DNA of 64,000 nt from Paenibacillus sinopodophylli (GCF_005930355.1 NZ_VDBO01000020.1:1-64000); one strand, 5' to 3'; positions 7,260 to 15,634 are shown, numbered from the stretch's first letter. Numbers and translations: made by a program. The notes: generated by a model not told the origin, from the sequence alone.

Positions 7260-7652
7260 TTAACGTTTCGAGAATTGTGGAGCGCGACGAGCCGCTTTAA
7301 GACCGTATTTTTTACGCTCTTTCATACGCGGATCACGAGTTAGGAAGCCAGCACGCTTAAGAGCCGGACGGAATTCTGGATCTGCTTTAAGCAAAGCACG
7401 AGAAATACCATGACGGATAGCGCCTGCTTGACCGGACATACCGCCGCCATTAGCGATTACAAGCACATCGTATTTCGACAATGTATCAGTAAGGTTAAGC
7501 GGTTGTTTTACGATCAGCTTCAATGTTTCTAGACCGAAATATTCATTAAGGTCGCGTTTGTTAATAATGATTCGTCCTTCACCCGGCACAAGACGTACAC
7601 GTGCAACAGAGTGTTTACGACGACCGGTTCCATAGTATTGCACTTGAGCCAT
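7260..7652 (-). CDS. rpsI: 30S ribosomal protein S9
   Basis: A 130-aa S9 protein with the N-terminal YYGTGRRKHSVARV block and the basic tail ending in PQFSKR that reaches the ribosomal P-site tRNA. Start ATG 7650-7652 follows GAGGAGGAC. It is the second gene of the rplM-rpsI pair, 20 nt after rplM, and ends in a strong terminator. Confidence 0.98.
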   Translation of the reverse strand: MAQVQYYGTGRRKHSVARVRLVPGEGRIIINKRDLNEYFGLETLKLIVKQPLNLTDTLSKYDVLVIANGGGMSGQAGAIRHGISRALLKADPEFRPALKRAGFLTRDPRMKERKKYGLKAARRAPQFSKR

Positions 7653-7672
7653 GAAACTTGTCCTCCTCTTTA

Positions 7673-8110
7673 TTACCCGCGAAGTTCGTAAACTTCAGGG
7701 TTTTGTGCTTGATGTGGATGTTCCGCACCTGCGTATACTTTAAGTTTAAGCTTCATTTGGTTGCCAAGACGGTTCTTAGGCAACATACCGTGAACAGCCA
7801 GCTCGATAACGCGCTCTGGTTTGTTCTTGATCATCTCTTGTGCCGGAGTAGCTTTCAAGCCACCGGAGTACATGGAGTGACGGTAGTAGATTTTATCTGA
7901 CATTTTCTTACCTGTCAGATGGATTTTTTCAGCGTTGATAACAACAACGAAATCGCCTGTATCAACATGTGGCGTAAATGTCGGTTTGTGTTTGCCGCGG
8001 ATCAGGGCAGCAACTTCACTCGCCAAGCGGCCTAGCGTTTTGCCTTCCGCATCGACGACGAACCATTTACGATCAACTTCAGTTGATTTAGCCATATAAG
8101 TGGTGCGCAT
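7673..8110 (-). CDS. rplM: 50S ribosomal protein L13
   Basis: A 145-aa L13 with the WFVVDAEGKTLGRLAS start and KHKPTFTPHVDTGDFVVVINA block. It is an early-assembly large-subunit protein. Start ATG 8108-8110 has AAGGAGG 7 nt upstream. It is preceded by its own promoter and a leader of about 130 nt that may hold the autoregulatory L13 leader known in Firmicutes. Confidence 0.97.
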   Translation of the reverse strand: MRTTYMAKSTEVDRKWFVVDAEGKTLGRLASEVAALIRGKHKPTFTPHVDTGDFVVVINAEKIHLTGKKMSDKIYYRHSMYSGGLKATPAQEMIKNKPERVIELAVHGMLPKNRLGNQMKLKLKVYAGAEHPHQAQNPEVYELRG

Positions 8111-8277
8111 GGATGATCCTCCTTAATTTCATACATTAATCGTTTTTATAACAACGTAATCGTTGGTTTGTTAGTTCATTGTAATTCGCCAAGTTTGTGA
8201 CAATCTCAGTCGGGGCTGTGGGTTAGCCACTTCGAAAGCACAAGTTATATTCTACTATAAAATATAGTTAAGTGCAA
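8111..8277 (-). promoter_or_regulatory. rplM promoter and probable L13 leader
   Basis: Minus strand TTGCAC (8272-8277), 17 bp, TAGAAT (8249-8254). The roughly 130-nt untranslated leader contains several short complementary stretches (for example around the CAACGATTACGTTG palindrome) and sits where the Rfam L13 leader is expected. The promoter is seen directly; the riboregulator is inferred from family knowledge. Confidence 0.6.
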
Positions 8278-8292
8278 GTAAATTATAGTGAT

Positions 8293-9045
8293 TTATCCCT
8301 GTTTTTCGCTGGAATATTCAACATCGAGCAGCATCAATCCATGCGGCATAGCCGTAGGACCTGCAAGTGATCGATTGCGACCCTCAAGGATGCTTTTTAT
8401 CTCGGATGAAGCCATCTTCCCTTCCCCAACCCATAATAAAGTACCCATTATGACTCGAACCATATTGTACAGAAAGCCATTCCCGGTGACGTACATATGT
8501 ACGATCGGGCCCTCCTGCACAAAGTCTGCTTCGTAGATCGTGCGTATATGATGAGGCTTGGTTGAATGGATAGATGTAAATGAGGTGAAATCATGTTTCC
8601 CCACAAGGAAACGGAGTCCCTCACGCATCGCATCCACATCCAGCGGCGTCGGATGATGAAAACGGTATTGACGGCCAAATACATCAGGAAACTTACCGGT
8701 ATCAATCGTGTAACGATACGTTTTGCGCTTGGCGGATCTTCTGGCGTGAAAATGCTCTGGCACATCACATGCTTCAATGATGACAATATCCTTAGGTAAC
8801 CGCGTATTAAGCGCGATTGCCCACCTTTCAGTCGGAATCGTCGATTCCGTATAGAAATTGAACATTTGTCCTTGAGCATGTACTCCCGCATCGGTACGAC
8901 CCGAACCAATAATGATGGTCGTTTCACCCGTTAGCTTCTTAATGGCCTTCTCAATTTCTCCTTGGACCGTTCTACCGTATGGCTGCGTTTGAAAACCGTT
9001 AAAGCCTGCCCCATCATAGCTCACCTTTACGCATATGTTCCTCAA
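8293..9045 (-). CDS. truA: tRNA pseudouridine(38-40) synthase TruA
   Basis: A 250-aa TruA with catalytic Asp in GRTDAGVHA and the RRSAKRKTYRY and HDFTSF blocks. It isomerises uridines 38-40 in tRNA anticodon arms. The start is a TTG (9043-9045) with AGGGGG about 8 nt upstream. In Bacillus, ecfA1-ecfA2-ecfT normally separate rplQ from truA; here they are absent and a repeat-bearing 351-bp spacer is found instead. Confidence 0.95.
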   Translation of the reverse strand: MRNICVKVSYDGAGFNGFQTQPYGRTVQGEIEKAIKKLTGETTIIIGSGRTDAGVHAQGQMFNFYTESTIPTERWAIALNTRLPKDIVIIEACDVPEHFHARRSAKRKTYRYTIDTGKFPDVFGRQYRFHHPTPLDVDAMREGLRFLVGKHDFTSFTSIHSTKPHHIRTIYEADFVQEGPIVHMYVTGNGFLYNMVRVIMGTLLWVGEGKMASSEIKSILEGRNRSLAGPTAMPHGLMLLDVEYSSEKQG

Positions 9046-9240
9046 CCTTTTTCCCCCTTTAGCTAAAGGGAATCCTACACATCTTAGGCGCTGTACGGAA
9101 CAGTGCCATAGAATTGCGCCCTCATGGCATCCATATGATGTCGCATAAGCTCATCCTGCGCTCCCTGGCTGCTCCGCAATAGAAAGAACAAACCGATTGA
9201 GCAAATAAAAAAAGGTGGCCTCAAGGGTCCACCCTTTTCA
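9046..9240. other. Spacer between truA and the rplQ terminator
   Basis: No convincing gene. On the minus strand an open frame of about 35 codons ends at TAA 9084-9086; it includes a 20-codon ATG start with only a weak AGGA upstream, and I do not recognise the peptide. The exact half-site TGTCGCATAA at 9139-9148 matches one arm of the inversion sites near 56-57 kb but lacks the partner arm. No clear truA promoter was found. Confidence 0.35.
9205..9238 (-). terminator. Terminator of the alpha (rplQ) operon
   Basis: On the minus strand AAAGGGTGG and CCACCTTT pair around a GC-containing loop, followed by TTTTTTTATTTG. It lies about 160 nt past the rplQ stop, so repeat copy D is in the 3' untranslated region. 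Confidence 0.6.
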
Positions 9241-9343
9241 CTAAAATATAAGAAGTATAGGGAAACCCATATACTTGCTTATATTTTGTAGCGTAAGCGT
9301 TCCTGTGCCCGCCAGAGGCAGGCATAAGCCGTTTGCGCTCGCG
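9241..9343 (+). repeat. Dispersed intergenic repeat, copy D
   Basis: The cleanest copy, in plus orientation. The palindrome (9241-9290) has arms AAAATATAAGAAGTATAGG and CCATATACTTGCTTATATTTT. The GC module (9291-9343) has TGTGCCCGCCAGAGG and AAGCCGTTTGCGCT. It lies in the 3' untranslated region of rplQ. A further inverted pair (GTATAAAGCTTGGAC / GACAAGCTTATAC) follows to 9388. Confidence 0.72.
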
Positions 9344-9396
9344 TATAAAGCTTGGACAAGGTTTAACGCTGTGGACAAGCTTATACACTTATTAGA

Positions 9397-9765
9397 TTAC
9401 TCCGCGCGGTCAACCAATTCCAGGTAAACCATAGGCGCAGCATCGCCGCGACGGGGTCCTAGTTTTAGAATACGCGTGTAGCCGCCTGCACGCTCCGAAT
9501 AACGAGGAGCTAGATCAGAGAACAGCTTTTGAATAGCGTCTTTTTCACCGTCAACTGTTTCACGACGAACATAAGCAGCTACTTGACGACGAGCATGAAG
9601 ATCACCTTTCTTAGCTTTAGTGATCAGTTTTTCAGCGATTGAACGAACTTCTTTCGCCTTAGCCTCAGTCGTTTGGATACGCTCATAAAGGAACAAGTCA
9701 GTAACGAGGTCACGGAACAAAGCTTTCCGTGCACTAGCGTCACGTCCTAATTTTTGATATGCCAT
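9397..9765 (-). CDS. rplQ: 50S ribosomal protein L17
   Basis: A 122-aa L17 beginning MAYQKLGRDASARKALFRDL, with the RRGDAAPMVYLELV end. Start ATG 9763-9765 follows GGAGGGG. Last gene of the alpha operon, 44 nt after rpoA. Confidence 0.97.
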   Translation of the reverse strand: MAYQKLGRDASARKALFRDLVTDLFLYERIQTTEAKAKEVRSIAEKLITKAKKGDLHARRQVAAYVRRETVDGEKDAIQKLFSDLAPRYSERAGGYTRILKLGPRRGDAAPMVYLELVDRAE

Positions 9766-9809
9766 CTTGTTTTCCCCTCCCTTGCTCTTTTGTCTTCACT
9801 AGTTGAATA

Positions 9810-10754
9810 CTACTCTTCCATACGCAAGCCAAGGCCCAATTCTTCAAGCTTCTCTTGAACTTCCTCAAGGGATTTACGTCCGAGGTTACGAACCTTCATC
9901 ATGTCCTCTTCGGATTTCGTAATCAGCTCTTGAACCGTGTTGATACCAGCGCGCTTCAAGCAGTTGTAAGAACGGACAGAAAGATCAAGTTCCTCGATCG
10001 TCATCTCAAGAACTTTCTCTTTCTTGTCTTCTTCTTTCTCAACCATAATTTCCGCATCTTTGGCTTCATCGGTCAATCCAACGAACAAATCCAAATGCTC
10101 AGTGAGAATTTTAGCGCCGAGGCTTACAGCCTCTTCCGGTCTAATACTGCCGTCAGTCCATACTTCAAGCGTAAGCTTGTCGTAGTTGGTAACTTGACCG
10201 ACACGCGTATTTTCAACGCTATAATTAACGCGAGTAATTGGCGTGTATATCGAATCGACGGGAATTACCCCAATCGGCTGTTCGTCTTTCTTGTTGCGGT
10301 CCGCTTGCACGTAACCACGTCCCCGATTAGCAAAAACCCGCATATGGAGCCGCGCGCCGGAAGCCAAGGTTGCGATGTGAAGATCAGGGCTTAAAATCTC
10401 GACATCGCTGTCTGCTCGAATGTCGCCCGCTGTAATATTCCCTTCGCCATCCGCGTCGATTTCCAACACCTTTTCTTCATCAGAGTGGATTTTCAACGAG
10501 AGGCCCTTCAGGTTCAGAATGATTTCGGTAACATCCTCAATCACTCCGGGAACCGTAGAGAACTCGTGAAGCACTCCATCGATCTGAACCGAGGTTACTG
10601 CTGCACCTGGCAGCGAGGACAACAAAATTCGGCGAAGCGAATTTCCTAGCGTCGTGCCATAACCGCGTTCAAGCGGCTCCACGACGAAACGTCCGTAAGT
10701 TCCCTCATCATTCAGTTCTACGGTTTCGATTTTCGGCTTTTCGATCTCAATCAC
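9810..10754 (-). CDS. rpoA: RNA polymerase alpha subunit
   Basis: A 314-aa alpha subunit. The N-terminal assembly domain has the GYGTTLGNSLRRILLSS block. A charged linker follows near residues 225-245. The C-terminal domain has LDLSVRSYNCLKRAGI and GRKSLEEVQEKL, which contact DNA UP elements and activators. The start is GTG 10752-10754 with AAGGAGGG about 8 nt upstream. It sits between rpsK and rplQ, as in other Firmicutes. Confidence 0.98.
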   Translation of the reverse strand: MIEIEKPKIETVELNDEGTYGRFVVEPLERGYGTTLGNSLRRILLSSLPGAAVTSVQIDGVLHEFSTVPGVIEDVTEIILNLKGLSLKIHSDEEKVLEIDADGEGNITAGDIRADSDVEILSPDLHIATLASGARLHMRVFANRGRGYVQADRNKKDEQPIGVIPVDSIYTPITRVNYSVENTRVGQVTNYDKLTLEVWTDGSIRPEEAVSLGAKILTEHLDLFVGLTDEAKDAEIMVEKEEDKKEKVLEMTIEELDLSVRSYNCLKRAGINTVQELITKSEEDMMKVRNLGRKSLEEVQEKLEELGLGLRMEE

Positions 10755-10881
10755 TAATAGTACCCTCCTTCAAACGTCGCTCCGTTAGCTTACCGTTATT
10801 TTAAGTCAAACCTTGTAGTATGCCAAACCTTCACAACCATTATTCACAAGTTGTTGTTATTTGATACCACATCAGATCCAA

Positions 10882-11277
10882 CTATACGCGACGACGTTTC
10901 GGAGGACGGCATCCGTTGTGAGGAACTGGTGTTACGTCTTTAATGAGGTTAACTTCCAATCCAGCTGCTTGAAGCGAACGAATTGCTGCTTCACGGCCAG
11001 CGCCTGGTCCTTTTACCATCACTTCAACGGTTCTCATGCCATGCTCCATTGCTGCTTTTGCAGCCGTTTCAGCAGCCATTTGAGCTGCGAAAGGCGTGCT
11101 TTTACGTGAGCCTCTGAAGCCCATGTTACCAGAGCTTGCCCATGAAATCGCATTGCCGTGCGGATCCGTGATCGTAACGATCGTATTGTTGAACGTTGAG
11201 CGAATGTGCGCAACGCCAGTCTCAATATTTTTCCGGTCGCGACGTTTCGTACGAACGACTTTTTTTGGTTTAGCCAT
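10882..11277 (-). CDS. rpsK: 30S ribosomal protein S11
   Basis: A 131-aa S11 with GVAHIRSTFNNTIVTITD and the VTPVPHNGCRPPKRRRV C-terminus that lines the platform near the mRNA exit. ATG 11275-11277. It is 19 nt after rpsM in the alpha operon. Confidence 0.98.
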   Translation of the reverse strand: MAKPKKVVRTKRRDRKNIETGVAHIRSTFNNTIVTITDPHGNAISWASSGNMGFRGSRKSTPFAAQMAAETAAKAAMEHGMRTVEVMVKGPGAGREAAIRSLQAAGLEVNLIKDVTPVPHNGCRPPKRRRV

Positions 11278-11296
11278 TGTCCATTATCCTCCCTTC

Positions 11297-11665
11297 TTAT
11301 TTCTTCTTGTTAGCTACAGTCCGACGAGGACCTTTACGCGTACGCGCATTTGTTTTCGTACGTTGACCACGAACAGGCAAGCCGCGACGGTGACGAAGAC
11401 CACGGTAGCATCCGATTTCAGTCAAACGTTTAATGTTAAGTGAAATTTCACGACGCAGGTCGCCTTCTACTTTAACAGACTTGTCGATTGCTTCGCGAAG
11501 GCGAGCAAGTTCGTCTTCTGTCAAATCGCGAACGCGAGTGTCGTAGCTAACTTCAGCTGTATTCAAAAGTTTTTGCGACGTTGTTTTGCCGATACCGAAA
11601 ATGTATGTCAGGGCGATTTCGACGCGTTTGTCACGCGGCAAGTCTACACCAGCTATACGTGCCAT
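11297..11665 (-). CDS. rpsM: 30S ribosomal protein S13
   Basis: A 122-aa S13 beginning MARIAGVDLPRDKRVEIALTY, with the LRHRRGLPVRGQRTKTNART tail that contacts the P-site tRNA and forms intersubunit bridges. It starts at 11665, between rpmJ and rpsK. Confidence 0.98.
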   Translation of the reverse strand: MARIAGVDLPRDKRVEIALTYIFGIGKTTSQKLLNTAEVSYDTRVRDLTEDELARLREAIDKSVKVEGDLRREISLNIKRLTEIGCYRGLRHRRGLPVRGQRTKTNARTRKGPRRTVANKKK

Positions 11666-11684
11666 AGGCTATATTCCCCTCCTT

Positions 11685-11798
11685 CTATCCTTGTTTTTGT
11701 TTGTGTTTCGGATTTTCACAAATCACCATAACGTTGCCTTTGCGACGAATGACTTTGCATTTTTCGCAGATCGGCTTTACCGAAGGTCTAACCTTCAT
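11685..11798 (-). CDS. rpmJ: 50S ribosomal protein L36
   Basis: A 37-aa protein starting MKVRPSVKPICEKCKVIRRK and ending CENPKHKQKQG. It has the zinc-ribbon Cys-X2-Cys and a downstream Cys/His pair of the zinc-binding (C+) L36 form. The ATG (11796-11798) is preceded by GGAGGT, and the stop is TAG at 11685-11687. It is too short for many gene callers but is clearly in place between infA and rpsM. Confidence 0.96.
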   Translation of the reverse strand: MKVRPSVKPICEKCKVIRRKGNVMVICENPKHKQKQG

Positions 11799-11843
11799 TG
11801 TGATTACCTCCCGAATCTTTCGTAATCAAGCCGCTGCTGCAGC

Positions 11844-12059
11844 TTACTTACGATAGGTGATGCGCCCTTTTGATAAATCATAAGGCGATAACTGTATAAC
11901 CACCTTGTCTCCTGTCAGGATGCGGATAAAGTGCATTCTGAGCTTACCGGAAACATGTGCGAGAATTTGGTGACCGTTCTCCAGCTCCACCTTGAACGTG
12001 GCATTCGGCAACGGCTCTATAACCGTACCTTCGACCTCAATGATGTCTTCCTTAGCCAA
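11844..12059 (-). CDS. infA: Translation initiation factor IF-1
   Basis: A 71-aa OB-fold protein starting MAKEDIIEVEGTVIEPLPNA and ending DLSKGRITYRK. IF-1 blocks the A site during 30S initiation. The start codon is TTG (12057-12059) with AAAGGAGA 7 nt upstream. Its stop is followed 45 nt later by rpmJ. Confidence 0.96.
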   Translation of the reverse strand: MAKEDIIEVEGTVIEPLPNATFKVELENGHQILAHVSGKLRMHFIRILTGDKVVIQLSPYDLSKGRITYRK

Positions 12060-12062
12060 GCG

Positions 12063-12350
12063 TCATTCTCCTTTCGCATTAACATACTTCTGAATAGCAT
12101 AACGTAACTTTGCGTTGGTCACCCTGCCGGTTTCTTGCATGCTGCTTGAAACCTCAGAACTAATTGCAGGCTGTAACTCGAGATGTAGAACGTTCTTTCT
12201 CTTAGGCTGATCAAATCGGCGCTTATGGCCATCAGCAATCGTGACAAATCGATCATCAACGATTGATAAGATAATCGCATAGCATTCCTCATCTTTGCCA
12301 CGAAGAACTTTGACGAACTGACCAATCTGGGGACGAGCATCCATCATCAT
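12063..12350 (-). CDS. KOW-domain RNA-binding protein
   Basis: A 95-aa protein with an N-terminal KOW-like fold (GQFVKVLRGKDEECYAIIL), related to L14e/L6e-type ribosomal proteins and found at this position, between map and infA, in Bacillus. The exact role is unknown; ribosome association is plausible. The start is the first of three tandem ATG codons, 2 nt after the map stop, with no strong binding site, so translational coupling to map is likely. Confidence 0.8.
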   Translation of the reverse strand: MMMDARPQIGQFVKVLRGKDEECYAIILSIVDDRFVTIADGHKRRFDQPKRKNVLHLELQPAISSEVSSSMQETGRVTNAKLRYAIQKYVNAKGE

Positions 12351-12352
12351 AC

Positions 12353-13111
12353 TTATGACTGCTGCGGCAGAATGGTCAATATTTCAAAGCCGTCCTCTGT
12401 AACAGCTACTGTATGCTCGAAATGGGCACACCATGAGCCGTCTTCCGTTACAACCGTCCAATTGTCTTCGAGCGTACGGACATATCGTTCACCGATATTA
12501 ACCATTGGTTCGATTGCAAGCACCATTCCGGTCTTCAAACGAGGGCCGCGATCAGGTATGCCGTAGTTCGGTATTTGTGGTTCCTCATGGAGGTCCGCGC
12601 CGATTCCGTGCCCTACGTATTCCCTAACTACGGAGAATCCTGCATCTTCAATTACCTTTTGAATAGCGTGCGAAATTGTATATAGCCTAATATCTGGTTT
12701 GATAAGCGCAAGTCCCGCGTATAGCGAAGCTTCCGTTACATCAAGCAGCCTCTGAACTTCAGGCGTTACAGCTCCAACCGCGTAGGTCCAAGCCGAGTCA
12801 CCGTGATAGCCTTCATACTGCGCACCGATATCAATACTAATAATATCGCCTTCGTTCAACTTGCGTGAACCAGGGAAGCCGTGCACCAGCTCGTCATTCA
12901 CAGAAGCACAAATGCTGGAAGGAAAGCCATTGTAACCTTTGAAGGAAGGAATCGCATTTTGACTCTTAATGAACATTTCAGCGATTTGGTCAAGCTCACG
13001 AGTAGTGATACCTGGTTTCACAGCCTCCGCCATTAATCGATGCGTTTCCGCAACAATGCGTCCAGCTTCCCTCATATATCGCAGCTCCGATTCGGATTTG
13101 CAAATAATCAT
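12353..13111 (-). CDS. map: Methionine aminopeptidase type I
   Basis: A 252-aa MetAP with the five metal ligands in the usual blocks: ISIDIGAQYEGYHGD (two Asp), GHGIGADLHEEP (His), AIEPM (Glu) and HFEHTVAVTEDG (Glu). It removes N-terminal Met from nascent proteins. The ATG (13109-13111) overlaps the adk stop by one base (TAATG), indicating coupled translation in the spc operon. Confidence 0.96.
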   Translation of the reverse strand: MIICKSESELRYMREAGRIVAETHRLMAEAVKPGITTRELDQIAEMFIKSQNAIPSFKGYNGFPSSICASVNDELVHGFPGSRKLNEGDIISIDIGAQYEGYHGDSAWTYAVGAVTPEVQRLLDVTEASLYAGLALIKPDIRLYTISHAIQKVIEDAGFSVVREYVGHGIGADLHEEPQIPNYGIPDRGPRLKTGMVLAIEPMVNIGERYVRTLEDNWTVVTEDGSWCAHFEHTVAVTEDGFEILTILPQQS

Positions 13112-13761
13112 TACAATGAACCTCTCAAGTTGGAAATGATGTCGGATGTTACAACATCAATGTCCTTCTCGCCGTCGACTTCGCGAAGAAGACCTTTAGC
13201 ACTGTAGTAATCAAGTAAAGGTGCAGTCTTGGATGAATACTCATCCAAACGAGTGCCTACCTTTTCTTCTGTATCATCAGAACGCTGATACAGCTCTCCG
13301 CCGTCTTTGTCGCAGATTCCTTCGACCTTAGGTGGATTGAAGATTACATGATAAGTCGTACCAGTCGTTTTCGATATGCGTCTGCCCGTCAAACGAGCAA
13401 GCAGCAAGCTGCGATCAACCTTTAAATTGACAACATGGTCTATACCACGACCGAGCTCCGCAAGCATAACATCTAGTGCTTCTGCTTGTTGTAGTGTGCG
13501 AGGAAACCCGTCGAGCAAGAATCCATTTTTGCAATCGGATTGTTCAAGTCTTTCCTTTACAATACCGTTCGTGATCTCATCGGGAACGAGTAGGCCTTGA
13601 TCGACATACTCTTTCGCTTTGATTCCAAGTGCGGTTCCTTCTTTCATAGCGAGGCGGAAAGCATCGCCAGTCGAGATATGAGGAATACCGAACTCTTCAA
13701 CGATCCGTTCAGCTTGTGTACCTTTACCGGCTCCCGGAGGGCCCATGAATAAAATGTTCAT
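13111..13761 (-). CDS. adk: Adenylate kinase, LID lacking the CxxC zinc pair
   Basis: A 216-aa long-form adenylate kinase with P-loop GPPGAGKGTQ at residues 7-16. It interconverts ATP + AMP and 2 ADP. The LID insertion is present, but the first zinc pair (C-x-x-C in B. subtilis and G. stearothermophilus) is replaced by Ser and Thr in RRISKTTGT, while the later ICDKDGGELY is kept. The LID is therefore probably held by hydrogen bonds, as in Gram-negative enzymes. The start is ATG 13759-13761 (GAGGA about 8 nt upstream), giving the family length; an earlier in-frame GTG has no site. A large hairpin separates it from secY. Confidence 0.95.
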   Translation of the reverse strand: MNILFMGPPGAGKGTQAERIVEEFGIPHISTGDAFRLAMKEGTALGIKAKEYVDQGLLVPDEITNGIVKERLEQSDCKNGFLLDGFPRTLQQAEALDVMLAELGRGIDHVVNLKVDRSLLLARLTGRRISKTTGTTYHVIFNPPKVEGICDKDGGELYQRSDDTEEKVGTRLDEYSSKTAPLLDYYSAKGLLREVDGEKDIDVVTSDIISNLRGSL

Positions 13762-13783
13762 TGCTGAGTTCCTCGCTTTAAGC

Positions 13784-13853
13784 ACAATAGGCTCGGGCGG
13801 GCTGCCGCAGAGCGCCTGTTGACGAACGCGGAAGCCCGGTCAGAACCTATTGT
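13784..13853 (-). other. Large two-tier hairpin between secY and adk
   Basis: Outer arms ACAATAGGCTC (13784-13794) and GAACCTATTGT (13843-13853) and inner arms CGGGCTGCCGC (13798-13808) and GCGGAAGCCCG (13828-13838) each pair with one mismatch. Together they fold the entire secY-adk spacer. It touches the secY stop codon. There is no T-run, so it looks like an mRNA processing, stability or pausing element rather than a terminator. Confidence 0.65.
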
Positions 13854-15154
13854 TATTTATTGATAAACCCTTTGTAATGGCGTTTGATCAACTGGCTCTC
13901 GATTTGCTTCATCGTATCTAGTGCAACACCGATAACGATTAGGAGCGAGGTGCCGCCTAGCTGTACTGATTTAGGTAATCCAGCAAGTGTCCCGAAGAAT
14001 ACCGGAATAACTGAGATAACCGCCAGGAAGATCGCTCCTGTCAACGTGATCCGCGACATAACGCGAGTCAGGTATGACGAAGTTGGCTTACCTGGACGAA
14101 TACCAGGAATGTAGCCGCCGTTCTTCTTCATCTGATCAGCCATTTGAACCGGATTAATTTGCACGAATGTGTAGAAGAAGGTAAACCCGATAATTAACAA
14201 TACGTACAATACCATACCAAGCGGTTGGTCATAGCTCATATTTTTAATGATCCAGTCTGCCCAAGCCTGAGTAGCCCAGAACTGAGCAATCGTAATCGGG
14301 AACATAACAAGCGATACCGCGAAGATAACCGGGATAACGCCAGCGCCGTTCACTTTCATAGGAATGTGAGTCGACTGTCCACCGTACATTTTGCGTCCAA
14401 CCACGCGTTTAGCGTATTGAACTGGAATTTTACGAATACCTTGTTGTACGAATATAACACCGACTATGATTGCAATGATCGCAACCAGAACCAGTACCAT
14501 TTTGATAATGTTCAGGAACAACTGATCTTGAGCACCAACGAACTGATCTTCAACGATCGTACGAATGTGTCCAGGGATACCAGCTGCAATTGCTGCAAAG
14601 ATAAGAATGGAAATACCATTTCCGATTCCTTTTTCCGTGATTTGCTCACCTAGCCACATCAAGAATGCAGTACCTGCAGTCAAGATAATTGCGATTAGAA
14701 CATAATCAACGAAAGTCGCGCCAACAATCATTTCGTAACCGTATTGACGGTTAAAGCCGATTGCTGTAGCGAAACCTTGGATCAAACCAAGTACAATCGT
14801 ACCATAACGAGTGATTTGTGCGAGCTTACGTTTACCGTTCTCGCCTTCCTTCGCCCATTCCGCAAACTTAGGAATAACATCCATAGACAACAACTGTACG
14901 ATAATCGACGCTGTAATATATGGTGTAATTCCGATTGCGAAGATGGAAAACTGGAACAAAGCACCGCCGGAAAACGTGTTAAGCAAGCCGAACAGATCCG
15001 CACCGGCTGCATCAACCTGCTTAAACACATCTTTGTTTACACCGGGAACTGGAATGAAAGATCCGATGCGGTAAATCAAAAGGATGAAAAGGGTGAAGAG
15101 GATCCTTGTACGAAGATCCGCCACTTTCCAAATGTTGGACACGGTCTTGAACAA
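13853..15154 (-). CDS. secY: Protein translocase subunit SecY
   Basis: A 433-aa, ten-helix channel protein beginning MFKTVSNIWKVADLRTRILF. It has the plug region near SGGALFQFSIFAIGI and the C-terminal cytosolic loop GYIPGIRPGKPT. It forms the Sec channel with SecE (encoded at 45 kb). The start codon is TTG (15152-15154), directly abutting the rplO stop, with GAGGTG 6 nt upstream. Confidence 0.97.
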   Translation of the reverse strand: MFKTVSNIWKVADLRTRILFTLFILLIYRIGSFIPVPGVNKDVFKQVDAAGADLFGLLNTFSGGALFQFSIFAIGITPYITASIIVQLLSMDVIPKFAEWAKEGENGKRKLAQITRYGTIVLGLIQGFATAIGFNRQYGYEMIVGATFVDYVLIAIILTAGTAFLMWLGEQITEKGIGNGISILIFAAIAAGIPGHIRTIVEDQFVGAQDQLFLNIIKMVLVLVAIIAIIVGVIFVQQGIRKIPVQYAKRVVGRKMYGGQSTHIPMKVNGAGVIPVIFAVSLVMFPITIAQFWATQAWADWIIKNMSYDQPLGMVLYVLLIIGFTFFYTFVQINPVQMADQMKKNGGYIPGIRPGKPTSSYLTRVMSRITLTGAIFLAVISVIPVFFGTLAGLPKSVQLGGTSLLIVIGVALDTMKQIESQLIKRHYKGFINK

Positions 15155-15595
15155 TTAGATCACCTCGGTTTTACCGCCGGCAGCCTGGATTTTCTCTACC
15201 GCAGATTGAGAGAACTTGTTTGCTTTTACAGTAAGTGTAACGCTAACTTCACCATTACCCAAAATTTTAATTCCTGCGAGCGGGTTCTTAACGATCCCAG
15301 TCTCGATGAGAACTTCTGGAGTGACTTCAGTTCCTGCTGCAAACGCATTTAGTTCTTCAATGTTGACAATCGCGTACTCTTTGCGGAACGGGTTGTTAAA
15401 TCCACGTTTCGGCACTCGACGATACAAAGGGTTTTGTCCGCCTTCGAAACCAGGACGAACGCCGCCGCCGGAACGAGCGTTTTGACCTTTGTGACCTTTA
15501 CCGGCTGTTTTACCGTTACCGGAACCGATACCGCGACCTTTGCGCTTTGGCGCTTGGGTAGAGCCCGGTGCTGGTGCTAGCTCATGCAATTTCAT
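15155..15595 (-). CDS. rplO: 50S ribosomal protein L15
   Basis: A 146-aa L15 beginning MKLHELAPAPGSTQAPKRKG, with the glycine-rich GIGSGNGKTAGKGHKGQ extension and GFEGGQNPLYRR. It starts at 15595; its stop is adjacent to the TTG start of secY. Confidence 0.97.
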   Translation of the reverse strand: MKLHELAPAPGSTQAPKRKGRGIGSGNGKTAGKGHKGQNARSGGGVRPGFEGGQNPLYRRVPKRGFNNPFRKEYAIVNIEELNAFAAGTEVTPEVLIETGIVKNPLAGIKILGNGEVSVTLTVKANKFSQSAVEKIQAAGGKTEVI

Positions 15596-15634
15596 CGTTC
15601 GTGCACCTCCTTATTTATTTCTTGGAACTACATG

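Noticed and set aside
7247..9148. Exact 10-bp half-sites TGTCGTATAA (7247-7256) and TGTCGCATAA (9139-9148) matching arms of the inversion sites
   Set aside because: Neither has a partner arm after a 6-bp spacer, and one lies across the end of the rpsI terminator. Single half-sites are not recombination sites.
9077..9190. Short minus-strand open frame between truA and rplQ as a real gene
   Set aside because: Weak or absent ribosome binding site, no recognised similarity, and it sits between a terminator and truA. It is kept only as a note on the spacer.
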